Assembly: GCA_023461275.1 (NCBI GenBank)
Contig: JAEYMI010000104.1
Location: 1 to 47,279 of the forward strand
Source of the DNA: Actinomycetes bacterium
GTDB lineage: Bacteria > Actinomycetota > Actinomycetes > Mycobacteriales > Mycobacteriaceae
Length of the DNA stretch: 47,279 bases
Direction: 5' to 3'
Shown here: positions 1 through 8,668 of the stretch, piece after piece
How positions within the stretch are numbered: the stretch's first letter is position 1
Layout: every line of letters begins with the position of its first letter
Notes under the pieces: model-generated
Seen by the model: the letters and a program-made list of their open reading frames with translations, nothing else
What the model was told of the DNA's origin: nothing
The model's database searches: none
Position numbers and translations under genes: made by a program

Positions 1-2
1 GC

Positions 3-434
3 CTCGACCCGTGGGCCCGGTCCCACCTGCCCGAACTGTGCGCCGCCGCCGACCGGGGACTGGCCGCGCTCGACGGCGACACGCTCTGCCACGTCGACGT
101 GCGCGCCGACAACCTGCTGCTCGGCCCGGACGGGTCGGTCACCGTCGTCGACTGGCCGTGGGCCTGCCGCGGGCCGGCCTGGCTGGACACGCTGCTCACC
201 GTCGTCAACGTGCAGGTGTACGGCGGACACGACCCCGACGCGCTGCTGGCCGGCCGGCCGCTGACCGCCGACGTCGACCCGGCCGACCTGACCGGGGTGC
301 TCGCGGGGTTCACCGGGTTCTTCCTCGACGGCGCCCGCCAGCCACCCCCACCCGGCATCCCGACCGTGCGCGCGTTCCAGCGCCGACAGGGCGAAGCCCT
401 GCTCCCTTGGCTGACCCACCGCCTCACGCCCTGA
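3..434 (+). CDS. Aminoglycoside phosphotransferase family protein, C-terminal part
   Basis: The reading frame is open from the left edge of the window, so the start lies outside it. About 143 residues remain. The stretch HVDVRADNLL (from base 99) matches the HxDxxxxN catalytic loop of aminoglycoside phosphotransferase and choline kinase-like enzymes. VVDWPWACRGPAWLD, some 20 residues later, resembles their metal-binding Asp region followed by the usual W..GPAWLD block. The family transfers phosphate from ATP or GTP to small hydroxylated substrates; the substrate cannot be told from this fragment. The stop at 432-434 is followed at once by a long cytosine run. I am confident of the family but not of any resistance role, since such kinases are numerous in actinobacteria. 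Confidence 0.75.
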   Translation, partial: LDPWARSHLPELCAAADRGLAALDGDTLCHVDVRADNLLLGPDGSVTVVDWPWACRGPAWLDTLLTVVNVQVYGGHDPDALLAGRPLTADVDPADLTGVLAGFTGFFLDGARQPPPPGIPTVRAFQRRQGEALLPWLTHRLTP

Positions 435-443
435 CCCGCCCCG

Positions 444-477
<34 letters not shown>

Positions 478-497
478 CCGCTGCATGTGGACCGTTA

Positions 498-581
498 CCT
501 GTGAACCACTGCCTGTGAACCAAGTCACCTCTCGCGTGTTTCCGGACAAACGTCCCAGCCACTATGTAGAACGACATACAT
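498..581 (+). promoter_or_regulatory. Likely control region of the first cholesterol oxidase
   Basis: CCTGTGAACCA occurs twice, at 498-508 and 512-522, a direct repeat with a 14-bp period. Further on, ATGTAGAACGACATACAT (564-581) is an inverted repeat with ATGTA and TACAT arms, the size of a TetR-type operator. Its TAGAAC core partly resembles the published KstR motif (TnnAACnnGTTnnA) but misses the second half. Regulation by a sterol-responsive repressor is therefore only a guess. No clear -10 or -35 could be fixed. Confidence 0.35.
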
Positions 582-627
582 GGGTTAGTGTGACACCGCG
601 ACACACGCAAGTATGGGGGGAACGACC

Positions 628-2262
628 ATGGATCGTCGGAGTTTTCTGTCGGCTACTGCCGTCGGTATCGCTGGGATCGGGCTGGCCGGCCCGCTCAACC
701 CGTTCAGTGCCCCGGCCGGGGCGGCGCCTGGGCTCGGAGTCCCGCTTTACCGCCGCCTGGTACCGGAGATCTTCCGGCCCGCACCTACCGCGCCGTCGCA
801 CAGCGAGAACCTCGTCATCGGCTCCGGCTTCGGCGCCGCGGTGACCTCATTGCGGCTGGCACAGGCCGGTCGCGGTGTGACGATGCTCGAACGTGGCAGC
901 CGCTGGCCGATCGATCCGTGGCGCAACATCCACGCCTGGGATCCGCTGCCCGACGGCCGCGGCTTCTGGCACCGGACCCGATTCCAGAATCTGACCGGGC
1001 TACCGCCCACCCCATTCGACGATTTCGGTGGCGTATTCGACGCCACCGACTACCCGGGCATCTCGGTGTGGCGCGGGGCCGGTGTGGGCGGTGGCTCGCT
1101 GGTGTTCACCGGCGTGCTCATCGAGCCCGAGAAGCGGTTCTTCACACACGTTTTCGGCAAGAGCCTGGACTACGGCGAAATGCACAACGTCTACTACCCG
1201 ATGGCGCGGCGTGGACTCAACGCCCGACCGATGCCCGACGACATCTATAACTCCATACCGTTCACCCACTCCCGGGTGTGGGACCAGCAGTCCCGCAAGG
1301 CCGGATACTCCCCGCAACGCCTCGACAGCATCTGGGATTGGGAGATGGTGCGCGCCGAACTCGCCGGGCGCGTTCGGCCGTCGGCCATCAACGGCGAATC
1401 AAACCTCGGCAACTCCACCGGCGTCAAGAATGATCTCCGGTTGAACTATCTCAAGCTGGCCGAGGCGACCGGGCGGACCACGATCCACCCCGGCCACCAG
1501 GTGACCGCGATCGGCCGCGAGCGTGACGGTCGCTACCGGATCGAGGTCGACGTCATCGACGCGACCGGCGCCCTGCTGCGGCGTCGTACCCTGACCGCGG
1601 ACAACCTGTTCCTCGGAGCCGGATCGATCGGGACGTCGGAACTGCTGGTCAAAGCCCGCGCCACCGGCGCTTTACCCGACCTCAACGAACACGTGGGCAC
1701 CGGCTGGGGAACCAACGGTGACGCTGCGCTGGTCCGCGGCCTGCAGACCTCCGGCTTCGGCATCGTGCAGGGCTCCCCGTCGGCATCGCGTATCGCCGAC
1801 GACCGCGACATGCCGCTCACGCTGGAGAACTGGTACGTACCCGGCAACCCCGTCGATCTGACGCTGATCGGTTCACTGGGCATGACACTCGATCCGCGGC
1901 GCGCCGACTTCCGCTATGTCCCGGAGACCGGCAAGGTCACCCTCGACTGGCCCGCACACGGCAACGACGACACCATCGCCGCGCTCCGCCGGGTCAATAC
2001 CCGGGTCGCGGAGGCCAACGGAATCGGCGTCGGATTCCCACCGCTGGCCAAGGACGTCAACGCCTCATTCACCGCACATCCGCTGGGCGGCGCAGTCCTC
2101 GGCAAGGCCACCGACAGTTACGGCCGGGTGATCGGATACGACGGGCTCCACGTCGTCGACGGCGCCCTGATCCCGGGCAGCACCGGCACCGTGAACCCCA
2201 CCCTGACAATCACCGCGCTGGCCGAGCGCAACATCGGTCAGGTCATCCGCGACGGGCTCTGA
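628..2262 (+). CDS. Cholesterol oxidase, GMC family, Tat-exported (copy 1)
   Basis: The protein (544 aa) oxidises 3-beta-hydroxysterols and isomerises them to 4-en-3-ones using FAD and oxygen. The ATG at 628 is chosen over 613 because a G-rich Shine-Dalgarno (615-621) precedes it and the product then opens with the twin-arginine motif DRRSFLS and a hydrophobic stretch. The FAD-binding motif GSGFGA lies at residues 65-70. Glu400 (in LENWY), His484 (in AHPLGG) and Asn523 (in VNPTLTI) align by eye with the catalytic Glu, His and Asn of Streptomyces class I cholesterol oxidase. The C-terminal block HPLGGAVLGKATD to ALAERN is typical of the family. A close paralogue follows directly, and the pair may be co-transcribed. 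Gordonia cholesterolivorans is reported to have two such genes. Confidence 0.9.
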   Translation: MDRRSFLSATAVGIAGIGLAGPLNPFSAPAGAAPGLGVPLYRRLVPEIFRPAPTAPSHSENLVIGSGFGAAVTSLRLAQAGRGVTMLERGSRWPIDPWRNIHAWDPLPDGRGFWHRTRFQNLTGLPPTPFDDFGGVFDATDYPGISVWRGAGVGGGSLVFTGVLIEPEKRFFTHVFGKSLDYGEMHNVYYPMARRGLNARPMPDDIYNSIPFTHSRVWDQQSRKAGYSPQRLDSIWDWEMVRAELAGRVRPSAINGESNLGNSTGVKNDLRLNYLKLAEATGRTTIHPGHQVTAIGRERDGRYRIEVDVIDATGALLRRRTLTADNLFLGAGSIGTSELLVKARATGALPDLNEHVGTGWGTNGDAALVRGLQTSGFGIVQGSPSASRIADDRDMPLTLENWYVPGNPVDLTLIGSLGMTLDPRRADFRYVPETGKVTLDWPAHGNDDTIAALRRVNTRVAEANGIGVGFPPLAKDVNASFTAHPLGGAVLGKATDSYGRVIGYDGLHVVDGALIPGSTGTVNPTLTITALAERNIGQVIRDGL

Positions 2263-2357
2263 CCTCCTCGACGACCTTCCTTCGACGTCGGGTCATCGGT
2301 TACAGTGACTTGACGGTATGGGGGAATGCCGTTCACACGGGGGAATGGGGATTCGGG

Positions 2358-3986
2358 GTGGATCGACGCCGGTTTCTTGCGACGGCGGCTGCTGGCGCGG
2401 TCGCGACGCCACTGCTCACCCGCCTCGCCGGTCCCGCTTCCGCCACACCTGGTTCGTCGGACCCGATGGTGGCCGGGTATCGCACGATGGTCTCGGAGAT
2501 CTTCGCACCACCGGTCCCGGCGGCCCAGCACAGCGAGGCCATCGTCATCGGATCCGGCTTCGGCGCATCGGTGGCAGCCTTGCGGCTGGCGCAGGCCGGA
2601 GTCGGCGTCACCATGCTCGAGCGGGGCAGCCGATGGCCGATCGATCCGTGGCGCAACATCCACACCTCCGACGTCGCACCCGACGGGCGCGGCTATTGGC
2701 ATCGCAGCATCGTGCATCCGGTGACCCGAATCCCGTTGCCGGTCGACAACTTCGGCGGGGTCCTGGACACCACCGACTACCCGGGGATCTCGGTGTGGCG
2801 GGCGGCCGCGGTGGGCGGCGGGTCCACCGTTTTCACCGGCGTGATGATCGAGCCCGAGAAGCGGTTCTTCACACACGTATTCGGGTCGTCGTTGGACTAC
2901 GGCGAGATGCACAACGTCTACTACCCCCGGGTCCGCAAGATGTTGCGGCTCTCACCCATTCCCGACGACGTCTACAATTCCACGCCCTTCACCCACTCGC
3001 GGGTGTGGGATCAGCAGGCCCGACGGGCCGGTTACCGTCCGCAACGGGTCGACGGGATCTGGAACTGGGATGTCGTACGGGCCGAACTGGCCGGCAAGGT
3101 TCGACGCTCGGCGACGATCGGTGAATCCAACCTCGGCAACGGCAACGGCGCCAAGTTCGATCTGCGCCAGAACTATCTGAAGTACGCCGAGGCCACCGGC
3201 AAACTCCGCATCCACCCCGGACATCAGGTGACCGCGATCGGCCGCGAACCCGACGGCCGCTACCGCGTCTCGGTGAAGGTGATCGCGCCGTCGGGCGAGG
3301 TGCTCTCCACCCGCACCCTCACCGCCGACCGCCTGTTCCTGGGTGCGGGTTCGGTTGGTACGTCGGAGCTGCTGGTGGCCGCCCGCGACACCGGCGCACT
3401 GAAATCACTGAACGAACACGTCGGTCAGGGCTGGGGCACCAACGGCGACGCCGCACTCGTCCGCGGCCTGCAGCCGCAGAACGGCCTGGTGCAGGCCGCA
3501 CCGTGCGCGTCACGCATCGTCGACGAGACCGGAATGCCGGTCACCCTGGAGAACTGGTACGTCCCGGGCAGTCCCGTCGATCTGTCGTTGATCGGGTCGC
3601 TGGGCATGACGCTGGATCCGCGTCGGGCGTCGTTCCGGTATGTCCCATCCAGCGGCAAGGTCACCCTCGATTGGGGTAAGTCGGATAACCGCGACACCAT
3701 CGCGGCGCTGCGTCGGGTGCAGAACAAGATCGCCGCGGCGTCCGGGGTGAGCGCGGGGCTGGGACCGTTGGCGGCCGACGTCAATGCTGAGTTCACCGCG
3801 CATCCGCTGGGCGGTGCGGTGCTCGGCAAGGCCACCGACGGATATGGTCGCGTCGAAGGCTACGACGGCCTGTACGTCGTCGACGGGGCGCTGATCCCCG
3901 GAAGCACCGGAACGGTCAATCCGTCGCTGACGATCACGGCGCTCGCCGAGCGCAATATCGAACAGATATTGCGGGATCACAAGTGA
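2358..3986 (+). CDS. Cholesterol oxidase, GMC family, Tat-exported (copy 2)
   Basis: This is a tandem paralogue of the preceding gene (542 aa), similar to it along the whole length. The GTG at 2358 is preferred: GGGG at 2347-2350 lies seven bases upstream, and the product then starts VDRRRFLATAAAG, a Tat signal. An ATG-like earlier start (2310) would put 16 unrelated residues before the signal. The FAD motif (IGSGFGAS), the LENWY glutamate, AHPLGG histidine and VNPSLTI asparagine are all present, so it should be active. The 95-base gap from copy 1 could hold its own promoter, with TTACAGTGACTTGAC near 2300. Whether the two differ in sterol specificity or regulation cannot be read here. Confidence 0.9.
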   Translation: MDRRRFLATAAAGAVATPLLTRLAGPASATPGSSDPMVAGYRTMVSEIFAPPVPAAQHSEAIVIGSGFGASVAALRLAQAGVGVTMLERGSRWPIDPWRNIHTSDVAPDGRGYWHRSIVHPVTRIPLPVDNFGGVLDTTDYPGISVWRAAAVGGGSTVFTGVMIEPEKRFFTHVFGSSLDYGEMHNVYYPRVRKMLRLSPIPDDVYNSTPFTHSRVWDQQARRAGYRPQRVDGIWNWDVVRAELAGKVRRSATIGESNLGNGNGAKFDLRQNYLKYAEATGKLRIHPGHQVTAIGREPDGRYRVSVKVIAPSGEVLSTRTLTADRLFLGAGSVGTSELLVAARDTGALKSLNEHVGQGWGTNGDAALVRGLQPQNGLVQAAPCASRIVDETGMPVTLENWYVPGSPVDLSLIGSLGMTLDPRRASFRYVPSSGKVTLDWGKSDNRDTIAALRRVQNKIAAASGVSAGLGPLAADVNAEFTAHPLGGAVLGKATDGYGRVEGYDGLYVVDGALIPGSTGTVNPSLTITALAERNIEQILRDHK

Positions 3987-4126
3987 CATCCGTGTCCGAC
4001 GTCGAGGGACTTCTCGGCTGCTAAAGTACCGCTTATTCGCCATGGTGAACTGGATCATCAGTTGCGAAATAGCAGGAAGTCGTCCGAAAACCCGGGGTGT
4101 TCGGGCGTGGGACAACGGAGTTCGTA

Positions 4127-5119
4127 GTGGGGGTTCGGGTGTATCGGGTGCGTGCGGTGCTGCTGACGGTGGCAATGGTGCTGACTCTGGGAGGCGGGCT
4201 GCTGGTCACCGGCGCCCCCGCCAATGCGGCCGGACGCGTCGCCGTTTCGGATACCTTCGTGACCGCCCGATGCGGTGGCCAGGCGGTACGCATTCCGATG
4301 CGTTGGTACATCCCGTCGGGCACCCCGACCGGACTGGTCTGGCTCCAGCACGGCTTCACCCGGGCCGCGAACGACCTGCGTGGCCTGGCGTCGAGCTACG
4401 CCCGCGACGGCATGCTGGTGGCGACCCCGCAGATCGACACGATCAACCGCGACGGCTGCATCGTCTCCAGCATCGCGCTGATCGACAATCATGCCTTCGT
4501 CGCGACGATGGGCCGGGTGTTCGGCGACGCCTGGCAGCCGGGCAGCGCGTTGGCGGCCAGCCTGAATCGGGCCGGCGCACGGGTCGGGCGCTCGGTCGCA
4601 ATGCCTGATCGGATGATCTTCGCCGGACACTCCAACGGCGCCGAGTTCGTCCTCGTCGCCGCGAACGAACTGCGCCGGTCGCGGCCTGCCTCGTTCAACG
4701 CGCACTTCGCCGGACTCACCCTGCTCGATCCCGGACGTACTGCCATCAACAACGACTTCGCGGTTGCCGCAAAGGGTTTGGGGGGTCGGACACCGATCCG
4801 CATCGTCGCGGCCCGCCTGTCGCCGTACAACTATTTCGGCACCTGCGTGGGGACCTTGCTCGCCGACAACCCCGGACGGTTCCTCGGCGCACGGCTGGTC
4901 AACGGCAACCACATGGACGCCGAGGGCGCCAGCACCGACCTGCTGGGCTACCTCTTCGAGCTGCGCGCGCCGGTGCCCCGCGACGTCGCAGTGGTGGCCC
5001 GGTTGTCGACGGCGTGGTCGTCGGATCTGTTGCGCGGCACCAGGTCCGCCGCGTTCTACCCGGGTGGCGGGTACTACGGCGGCCTGGTGCGCGCGGGAAT
5101 GCTTGCGCCGCTGCGTTAA
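4127..5119 (+). CDS. Secreted alpha/beta hydrolase
   Basis: This is a 330-residue exported hydrolase. The GTG at 4127 is chosen because GGAG (4117-4120) lies six bases upstream and the product starts with a signal peptide: a basic MGVRVYRVR, a hydrophobic core to residue 28 and an APANA-AG cleavage site. LQHGFT (73-78) fits the oxyanion-hole region and GHSNG (167-171) the nucleophile elbow with catalytic Ser169. NGNHMDAEG near the C-terminus may supply the catalytic His. Substrate is unknown; a lipase, esterase or cutinase-like role is possible. The neighbouring sterol oxidases make a lipid substrate attractive but do not prove it. The gene stands alone, convergent with the SDR gene 16 bases beyond. 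Confidence 0.75.
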   Translation: MGVRVYRVRAVLLTVAMVLTLGGGLLVTGAPANAAGRVAVSDTFVTARCGGQAVRIPMRWYIPSGTPTGLVWLQHGFTRAANDLRGLASSYARDGMLVATPQIDTINRDGCIVSSIALIDNHAFVATMGRVFGDAWQPGSALAASLNRAGARVGRSVAMPDRMIFAGHSNGAEFVLVAANELRRSRPASFNAHFAGLTLLDPGRTAINNDFAVAAKGLGGRTPIRIVAARLSPYNYFGTCVGTLLADNPGRFLGARLVNGNHMDAEGASTDLLGYLFELRAPVPRDVAVVARLSTAWSSDLLRGTRSAAFYPGGGYYGGLVRAGMLAPLR

Positions 5120-5135
5120 TCGGCAGCTGCGGTGA

Positions 5136-5912
5136 TTACTTCGGTGGCATCCGGATGCCGCCGTCGACGCGGACCACTTCGGCGTTCATGTAGGAGTTTG
5201 TGATCAGCTCCACCACCATCGACGCGAGCTCGTCGGGAACGCCGAGGCGCTTGGGGAACAGCACGTTCTTGCCGAGGTTGGCCTTGAACGCCTCCGAGTC
5301 GGGGCCGGTGCCGTAGATCGGGGTGTCGATCAGGCCGGGCGCGACGGTGTTCACGCGGATGCCGACCGCCGAGAGGTCGCGGGCCACCGGCAATGTCATG
5401 CCGACCACGCCGCCCTTGGACGACGAGTACGACGCCTGACCGATCTGGCCGTCGAAGGCGGCGACGCTGGCCATGTTGACGATGGCACCGCGCTCGCCGG
5501 ATTCCAGCGGCTCGTTGCGGCTCATCGCGGTGGCGGCGAGGCGGATGCAGTCGAAGGTGCCGACCAGGTTGATCGCGATGACCTTCTTGTAGAGGTCCAG
5601 GTTGTGGGCCGAGGCGAACTCGCCGTCCTTGCCGATGGTGCGCTGCGCCCAGCCGATGCCGGCCGAGTTCACCAGCGCGCGAAGGGGGCCGAGTTCGCCG
5701 GCCGCGTTCACTGCCGCCTCGATCTGCGCGGTGTCGGTGACGTCGACCGGCACGAAGATGCCGCCGACCTCTTTCGCGAGTTCCTCACCCTTGTCGGCCT
5801 GCAGGTCGGCGACGACGACCTTGGCCCCCTTGGCCGCCAACTGGCGAACCGACGCCGCACCGATGCCGGATGCGCCGCCCGTGACGATTGCACTTGCTCC
5901 ATTGATATCCAT
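5136..5912 (-). CDS. SDR family oxidoreductase, 3-hydroxyacyl-CoA dehydrogenase-like
   Basis: This 258-residue classical short-chain dehydrogenase has TGGASGIG (11-18) for NAD binding, NSAG (82-85), and a catalytic Ser near 149 with Tyr162 and Lys166 in YSSSK. The opening MDINGASAIVTGG and the C-terminal NAEVVRVDGG resemble bacterial 3-hydroxyacyl-CoA or 3-hydroxy-2-methylbutyryl-CoA dehydrogenases of the HSD10 type, so a role in beta-oxidation or branched amino-acid breakdown is likely. The ATG at 5912 gives the family's normal N-terminus. The frame stays open upstream to 6179 through nine 21-bp repeats, which would add 89 residues of GAVDVSE-type heptads; I consider that extension untranslated, but it is not excluded. 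Confidence 0.85.
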   Translation of the reverse strand: MDINGASAIVTGGASGIGAASVRQLAAKGAKVVVADLQADKGEELAKEVGGIFVPVDVTDTAQIEAAVNAAGELGPLRALVNSAGIGWAQRTIGKDGEFASAHNLDLYKKVIAINLVGTFDCIRLAATAMSRNEPLESGERGAIVNMASVAAFDGQIGQASYSSSKGGVVGMTLPVARDLSAVGIRVNTVAPGLIDTPIYGTGPDSEAFKANLGKNVLFPKRLGVPDELASMVVELITNSYMNAEVVRVDGGIRMPPK

Positions 5913-5950
5913 GACCGGCACGTTACCCAGGTCACCATCCCGCCCGTTCA

Positions 5951-6138
5951 TCGCCACGTCGACAGCGCCCTCGCCCACGTTCACTGCGCCCAGTCCGTCG
6001 TCGACGGCGCCCTCGCTCACGTCGACAGCGCCCTCGCCCACGTCGACAGCGCCCTCGCTCACGTCGACAGCGCCCTCGCTCACGTCGACAGCGCCCGCAC
6101 CCACGTTCACAGCGCCCAGTCCGTCGTCGACGGCGCCT
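5951..6138 (-). repeat. 21-bp tandem repeat array A (9 units)
   Basis: Nine head-to-tail units of about 21 bp lie between the divergent SDR and VOC genes. Read on the minus strand the unit is GGGCGCTGTCGACGTGAGCG plus one base. Fifth and later units are almost identical, while the second, third, eighth and ninth differ, with one AGTCCGTCG variant recurring twice. Each unit joins a GGCGCC-like and a GTCGAC palindrome. The same family, in the opposite orientation, forms arrays B and C. It fills most of the intergenic space, so the VOC promoter must overlap it or lie in the last 25 bases. Confidence 0.95.
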
Positions 6139-6163
6139 TTGCCGCCGCCACTACATTGGTCGT

Positions 6164-6547
6164 ATGGGCTTGAGTTCATCCGTCGGCATGCACTCGGCGG
6201 TGCCGATCCTGCGAATGTTCGACGTCGAGCTCACCACGGCGTTCTACCGCGACTACCTCGGATTCGACGTCGAGTGGGTGCATCGATTCGCGCCGAACCT
6301 TCCGGTGTACCAGCGCATGCGCTTCGGCGACTGCGTGATCGACCTTTCGCAGCACTACGGTGATGCCTCGCCTGCGGGTGCGGTATGGATTCACGTCGAC
6401 GATGTTGCCGCCTACCACCAATTCCTGGTCGCCCAGGAGCATCCGTTCTCCCGGCCGGGTGTCGAAGCCGACGGACCGGGCGGAGCCACGATGACCGTCA
6501 TCGATCCGGCGTCGAATCAATTGCGCTTCGCCCAGCCCGGGGACTGA
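6164..6547 (+). CDS. VOC/glyoxalase superfamily protein (bleomycin-resistance-like)
   Basis: This is a single-domain VOC protein of 127 residues. AVPILRMFDVELTTAFYRDYLGFDV is the usual first beta-alpha-beta unit of the bleomycin-resistance/glyoxalase fold, and the C-terminal GATMTVIDPASNQLRFAQP is the standard closing strand, ending in D-P-x-x-N-x-L. Proteins of this group either sequester cationic drugs as dimers or act as metal-dependent lyases or dioxygenases; no complete metal set could be assigned. ATG 6164 gives a short leader, and ATG 6188 (MHSAVPIL) would give a more typical N-terminus. It is divergent from the SDR gene with array A between, and its 3' end abuts array B. Confidence 0.75.
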   Translation: MGLSSSVGMHSAVPILRMFDVELTTAFYRDYLGFDVEWVHRFAPNLPVYQRMRFGDCVIDLSQHYGDASPAGAVWIHVDDVAAYHQFLVAQEHPFSRPGVEADGPGGATMTVIDPASNQLRFAQPGD

Positions 6548-6564
6548 TCAAGTCCTTCACCCGC

Positions 6565-6690
6565 GGGGCGCCGTCGGTGCGGGGGTGGGCGCTCTCGACG
6601 CAAGCGTGGGCGCCCTCGACGTGAATGGGGGCGCCGTCAATGGCGATGAGGGCGCCGTCGACGAGGGGGTGGGCGCCGTCAAGGAGCGGA
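6565..6690 (+). repeat. 21-bp tandem repeat array B (6 units)
   Basis: Six units of exactly 21 bp, consensus TGGGCGCCGTCGACG plus a variable GA/G-rich end, fill the gap between the convergent VOC and ornithine-cyclodeaminase-like genes. The last unit (6670-6690) contains the stop codon of the latter gene (6679-6681, minus strand), so the array reaches into coding sequence. The units are more divergent from each other than those in array C. The array is in the same orientation as array C. Confidence 0.95.
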
Positions 6691-7665
6691 TGCGCGTTCG
6701 CCGATCGGCCTCATGTCCGAGTGATGGCCCAGAACGATGCGCACCGCCGCAAGGTCTTGTGCCGCCAACCCGACCGAGTCGAAGAGAGTTACCTCATTCA
6801 GATCTTGGCGGCCGGGCACCTGCCCGACGATGATGTCGCCCAGCTCAGGAAGTACCGTGTCGTTCGCGAGAACTCCGTCGTGTACCGCAGCGACCAGCTC
6901 CCCCGAAACGCGCATCGCGATCTGCCGGTTGTCGACAACGACCACCGACCGACGGATGGCCTCGGAGTCGACCTCGCGATGATCTGGACGTGGTGGGGCC
7001 CCGACCACGTTGATGTGCATACCAGGACGTAGCCATTCGCCTCGCACCACCGGCTCGGTTGCCGGCGTGAGCGTGCATACGATGTCGGCACAGGCGCACA
7101 CTTCCCGCGGATCGCCGACGGCCCGAACGCGCAGGCCGAGGTCGGACACACTGTCGCAGAACCTCGCCGACGTACCCGACGACCGGGACCAGACCACGAT
7201 CTCCTCGATGCCTGGCATCACCCTCGTGATGAAGTGTGCGTGCTCCACCGCAAGTCGGCCCGCACCGATCAACCCGAGGACCGACGATCCGGGCCTGGCG
7301 AGATGTTTGGTGGCAATCGCGCTCGCGGCAGCTGTTCGGGCCGCCGTGATCGATCCCCCGCTCAGCACTGCAACGAGGTCACCTGAGTCGAGATCTGTGA
7401 CCATCATCGATGAGCGCTGTCGCGCTTCACCTTTCGCAGCCCGTGCCGGTGAGTCGTTCAACACCTTCGTGACCACCAGCCGATGATTGATTGCTGTCGC
7501 GACCATCGGGTGGACGGAGGTGTCGTCATTCTCATCGACCATGTGCGAAGGCACCGGGTTGACCATGACCCCACGCGCCAGATCAATGAACGCCTGCTCG
7601 ATGGCCGACAGAAGCAGTGGCCGCTCCAGGGCAGCCACTACTTCGCCGTCAGGTATGAACAGCAT
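6679..7665 (-). CDS. Ornithine cyclodeaminase/mu-crystallin family protein
   Basis: The protein has 328 residues, the normal length for the family. SGGSITAARTAAASAIATKHLARP followed by VLGLIGAGRLAVEHAHFI is the diagnostic region, with GAG as the nucleotide-binding turn of the Rossmann fold. ADIVCTLTPATEPVV and GMHINVVGAPPRPDHREVD match the later conserved blocks. Members use NAD(P)H on amino or imino acids (ornithine cyclodeaminase, alanine dehydrogenase, ketimine reductase), so the substrate is open. It is the last gene of the GntR-MFS-binding protein-OCD operon, starting only three bases after the preceding stop. Its own stop lies inside repeat array B. Base composition is lower in GC than that of flanking genes. 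Confidence 0.85.
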   Translation of the reverse strand: MLFIPDGEVVAALERPLLLSAIEQAFIDLARGVMVNPVPSHMVDENDDTSVHPMVATAINHRLVVTKVLNDSPARAAKGEARQRSSMMVTDLDSGDLVAVLSGGSITAARTAAASAIATKHLARPGSSVLGLIGAGRLAVEHAHFITRVMPGIEEIVVWSRSSGTSARFCDSVSDLGLRVRAVGDPREVCACADIVCTLTPATEPVVRGEWLRPGMHINVVGAPPRPDHREVDSEAIRRSVVVVDNRQIAMRVSGELVAAVHDGVLANDTVLPELGDIIVGQVPGRQDLNEVTLFDSVGLAAQDLAAVRIVLGHHSDMRPIGERASAP

Positions 7666-7668
7666 GAA

Positions 7669-8601
7669 TCAGTATCCCGCAGTGGCCTTCTCGGAATTCA
7701 CGGTCTTCCCGGCACAGTTGCCGACCTCGGTGACGAGATCGGAGTACCGCACAGGACTCTTGATCATCCTCTCCGCGTGCAGAATCGACATCCACCGATC
7801 GGTTGCATCAGCATCGATCACCGGTGTCTCCCACGTTCGCGACTGCTGATGCCTCGAGCACGCCTCCGATAGCTCATCGAGCTGCGCATCCGGCCAGTGA
7901 CTCGTCAGCAGAGGGGCGAGACGCTCGACGGGTGTTACTGCGAGAATATCCATCGCGGCACCGAGTCCGTCGATGAAAGCCGCTGCCGCATCCGCCAACT
8001 CGTCGGATCGGTCCTTTCGCGTGTAGTAGACACTGTTCGGCCCTATCCCGCCGACGACGGTGTAGTCGGCCGCAATGAACCCGTCGCCGGCCCGTTCCAC
8101 CGAGAGCGCCGTACGCAGGTCGAGCACTATCGCATCGCCAAGGCCCGAGAGGAACAACTCCAGAAGCATCGGGGTGGACAGATCCCGGATGAACGTGGCC
8201 TTCCTCGGGTCCACTCCGGCCTCACGCATCAGTCCGGCGGTGAACGCGTAGGGCGCACTACCTCCGATACCGGGCGCCAAAATGGTTGCACCATCAAGGC
8301 TTCGCCAGCTGAAATCCGACACCGGTTCGCGAGTGACCAGCGCTTTGGGGAACTGGTGATTGACCTGCCCGAATACCGTGAACTCGGTCGTGCTGCCGAA
8401 ATACATTGCGGGAACCCAGATTCCGCCGAGCGCGATGTCAGCTCGGCCGGTGCCGAGGTCGTCGAGCACACCCGTCCACGGGTCGCACGCAACCGTGTCC
8501 ACCGTGATTCCACGATCTCCGAAGAGCCCTTCAGCAGAAGCGAAGTACTGGGGCAGGTAGTTCAATGCGTGCGACGTCGCGCTGATTCGTAGGTTTCTCA
8601 T
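7669..8601 (-). CDS. NMT1/THI5-like substrate-binding protein without signal peptide
   Basis: This 310-residue protein resembles periplasmic binding proteins of the nitrate/sulfonate/taurine (NMT1/THI5) group: SHALNYLPQYFASAEGLF at the N-terminus, then GRADIALGGIWVP and LDGATILAPGIGG. The ATG at 8601 is preceded by AAAGGAA and opens directly with the first strand (MRNLRIS), with neither an export signal nor a lipobox. No ABC permease or ATPase is nearby; the next gene is an MFS transporter. It may therefore be a cytoplasmic ligand-binding protein or, like yeast Thi5, have an enzymatic or suicide-donor role. The frame extends upstream to 8745, but those residues are arginine- and serine-rich and lack a Shine-Dalgarno. 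Confidence 0.75.
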   Translation of the reverse strand: MRNLRISATSHALNYLPQYFASAEGLFGDRGITVDTVACDPWTGVLDDLGTGRADIALGGIWVPAMYFGSTTEFTVFGQVNHQFPKALVTREPVSDFSWRSLDGATILAPGIGGSAPYAFTAGLMREAGVDPRKATFIRDLSTPMLLELFLSGLGDAIVLDLRTALSVERAGDGFIAADYTVVGGIGPNSVYYTRKDRSDELADAAAAFIDGLGAAMDILAVTPVERLAPLLTSHWPDAQLDELSEACSRHQQSRTWETPVIDADATDRWMSILHAERMIKSPVRYSDLVTEVGNCAGKTVNSEKATAGY

Positions 8602-8668
8602 GACGTGATTCCTTTCGCCACACGAGTGTGGCCTTGGATCGATGGTTGACGACAGCGGGAGGCCGATG

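Noticed and set aside
6585..6833. Small proteins made of GAVDEGV heptads encoded by arrays B and C
   Set aside because: They are a by-product of a 21-bp period without stops; they have no consistent ribosome-binding site and run on into antisense of real genes.
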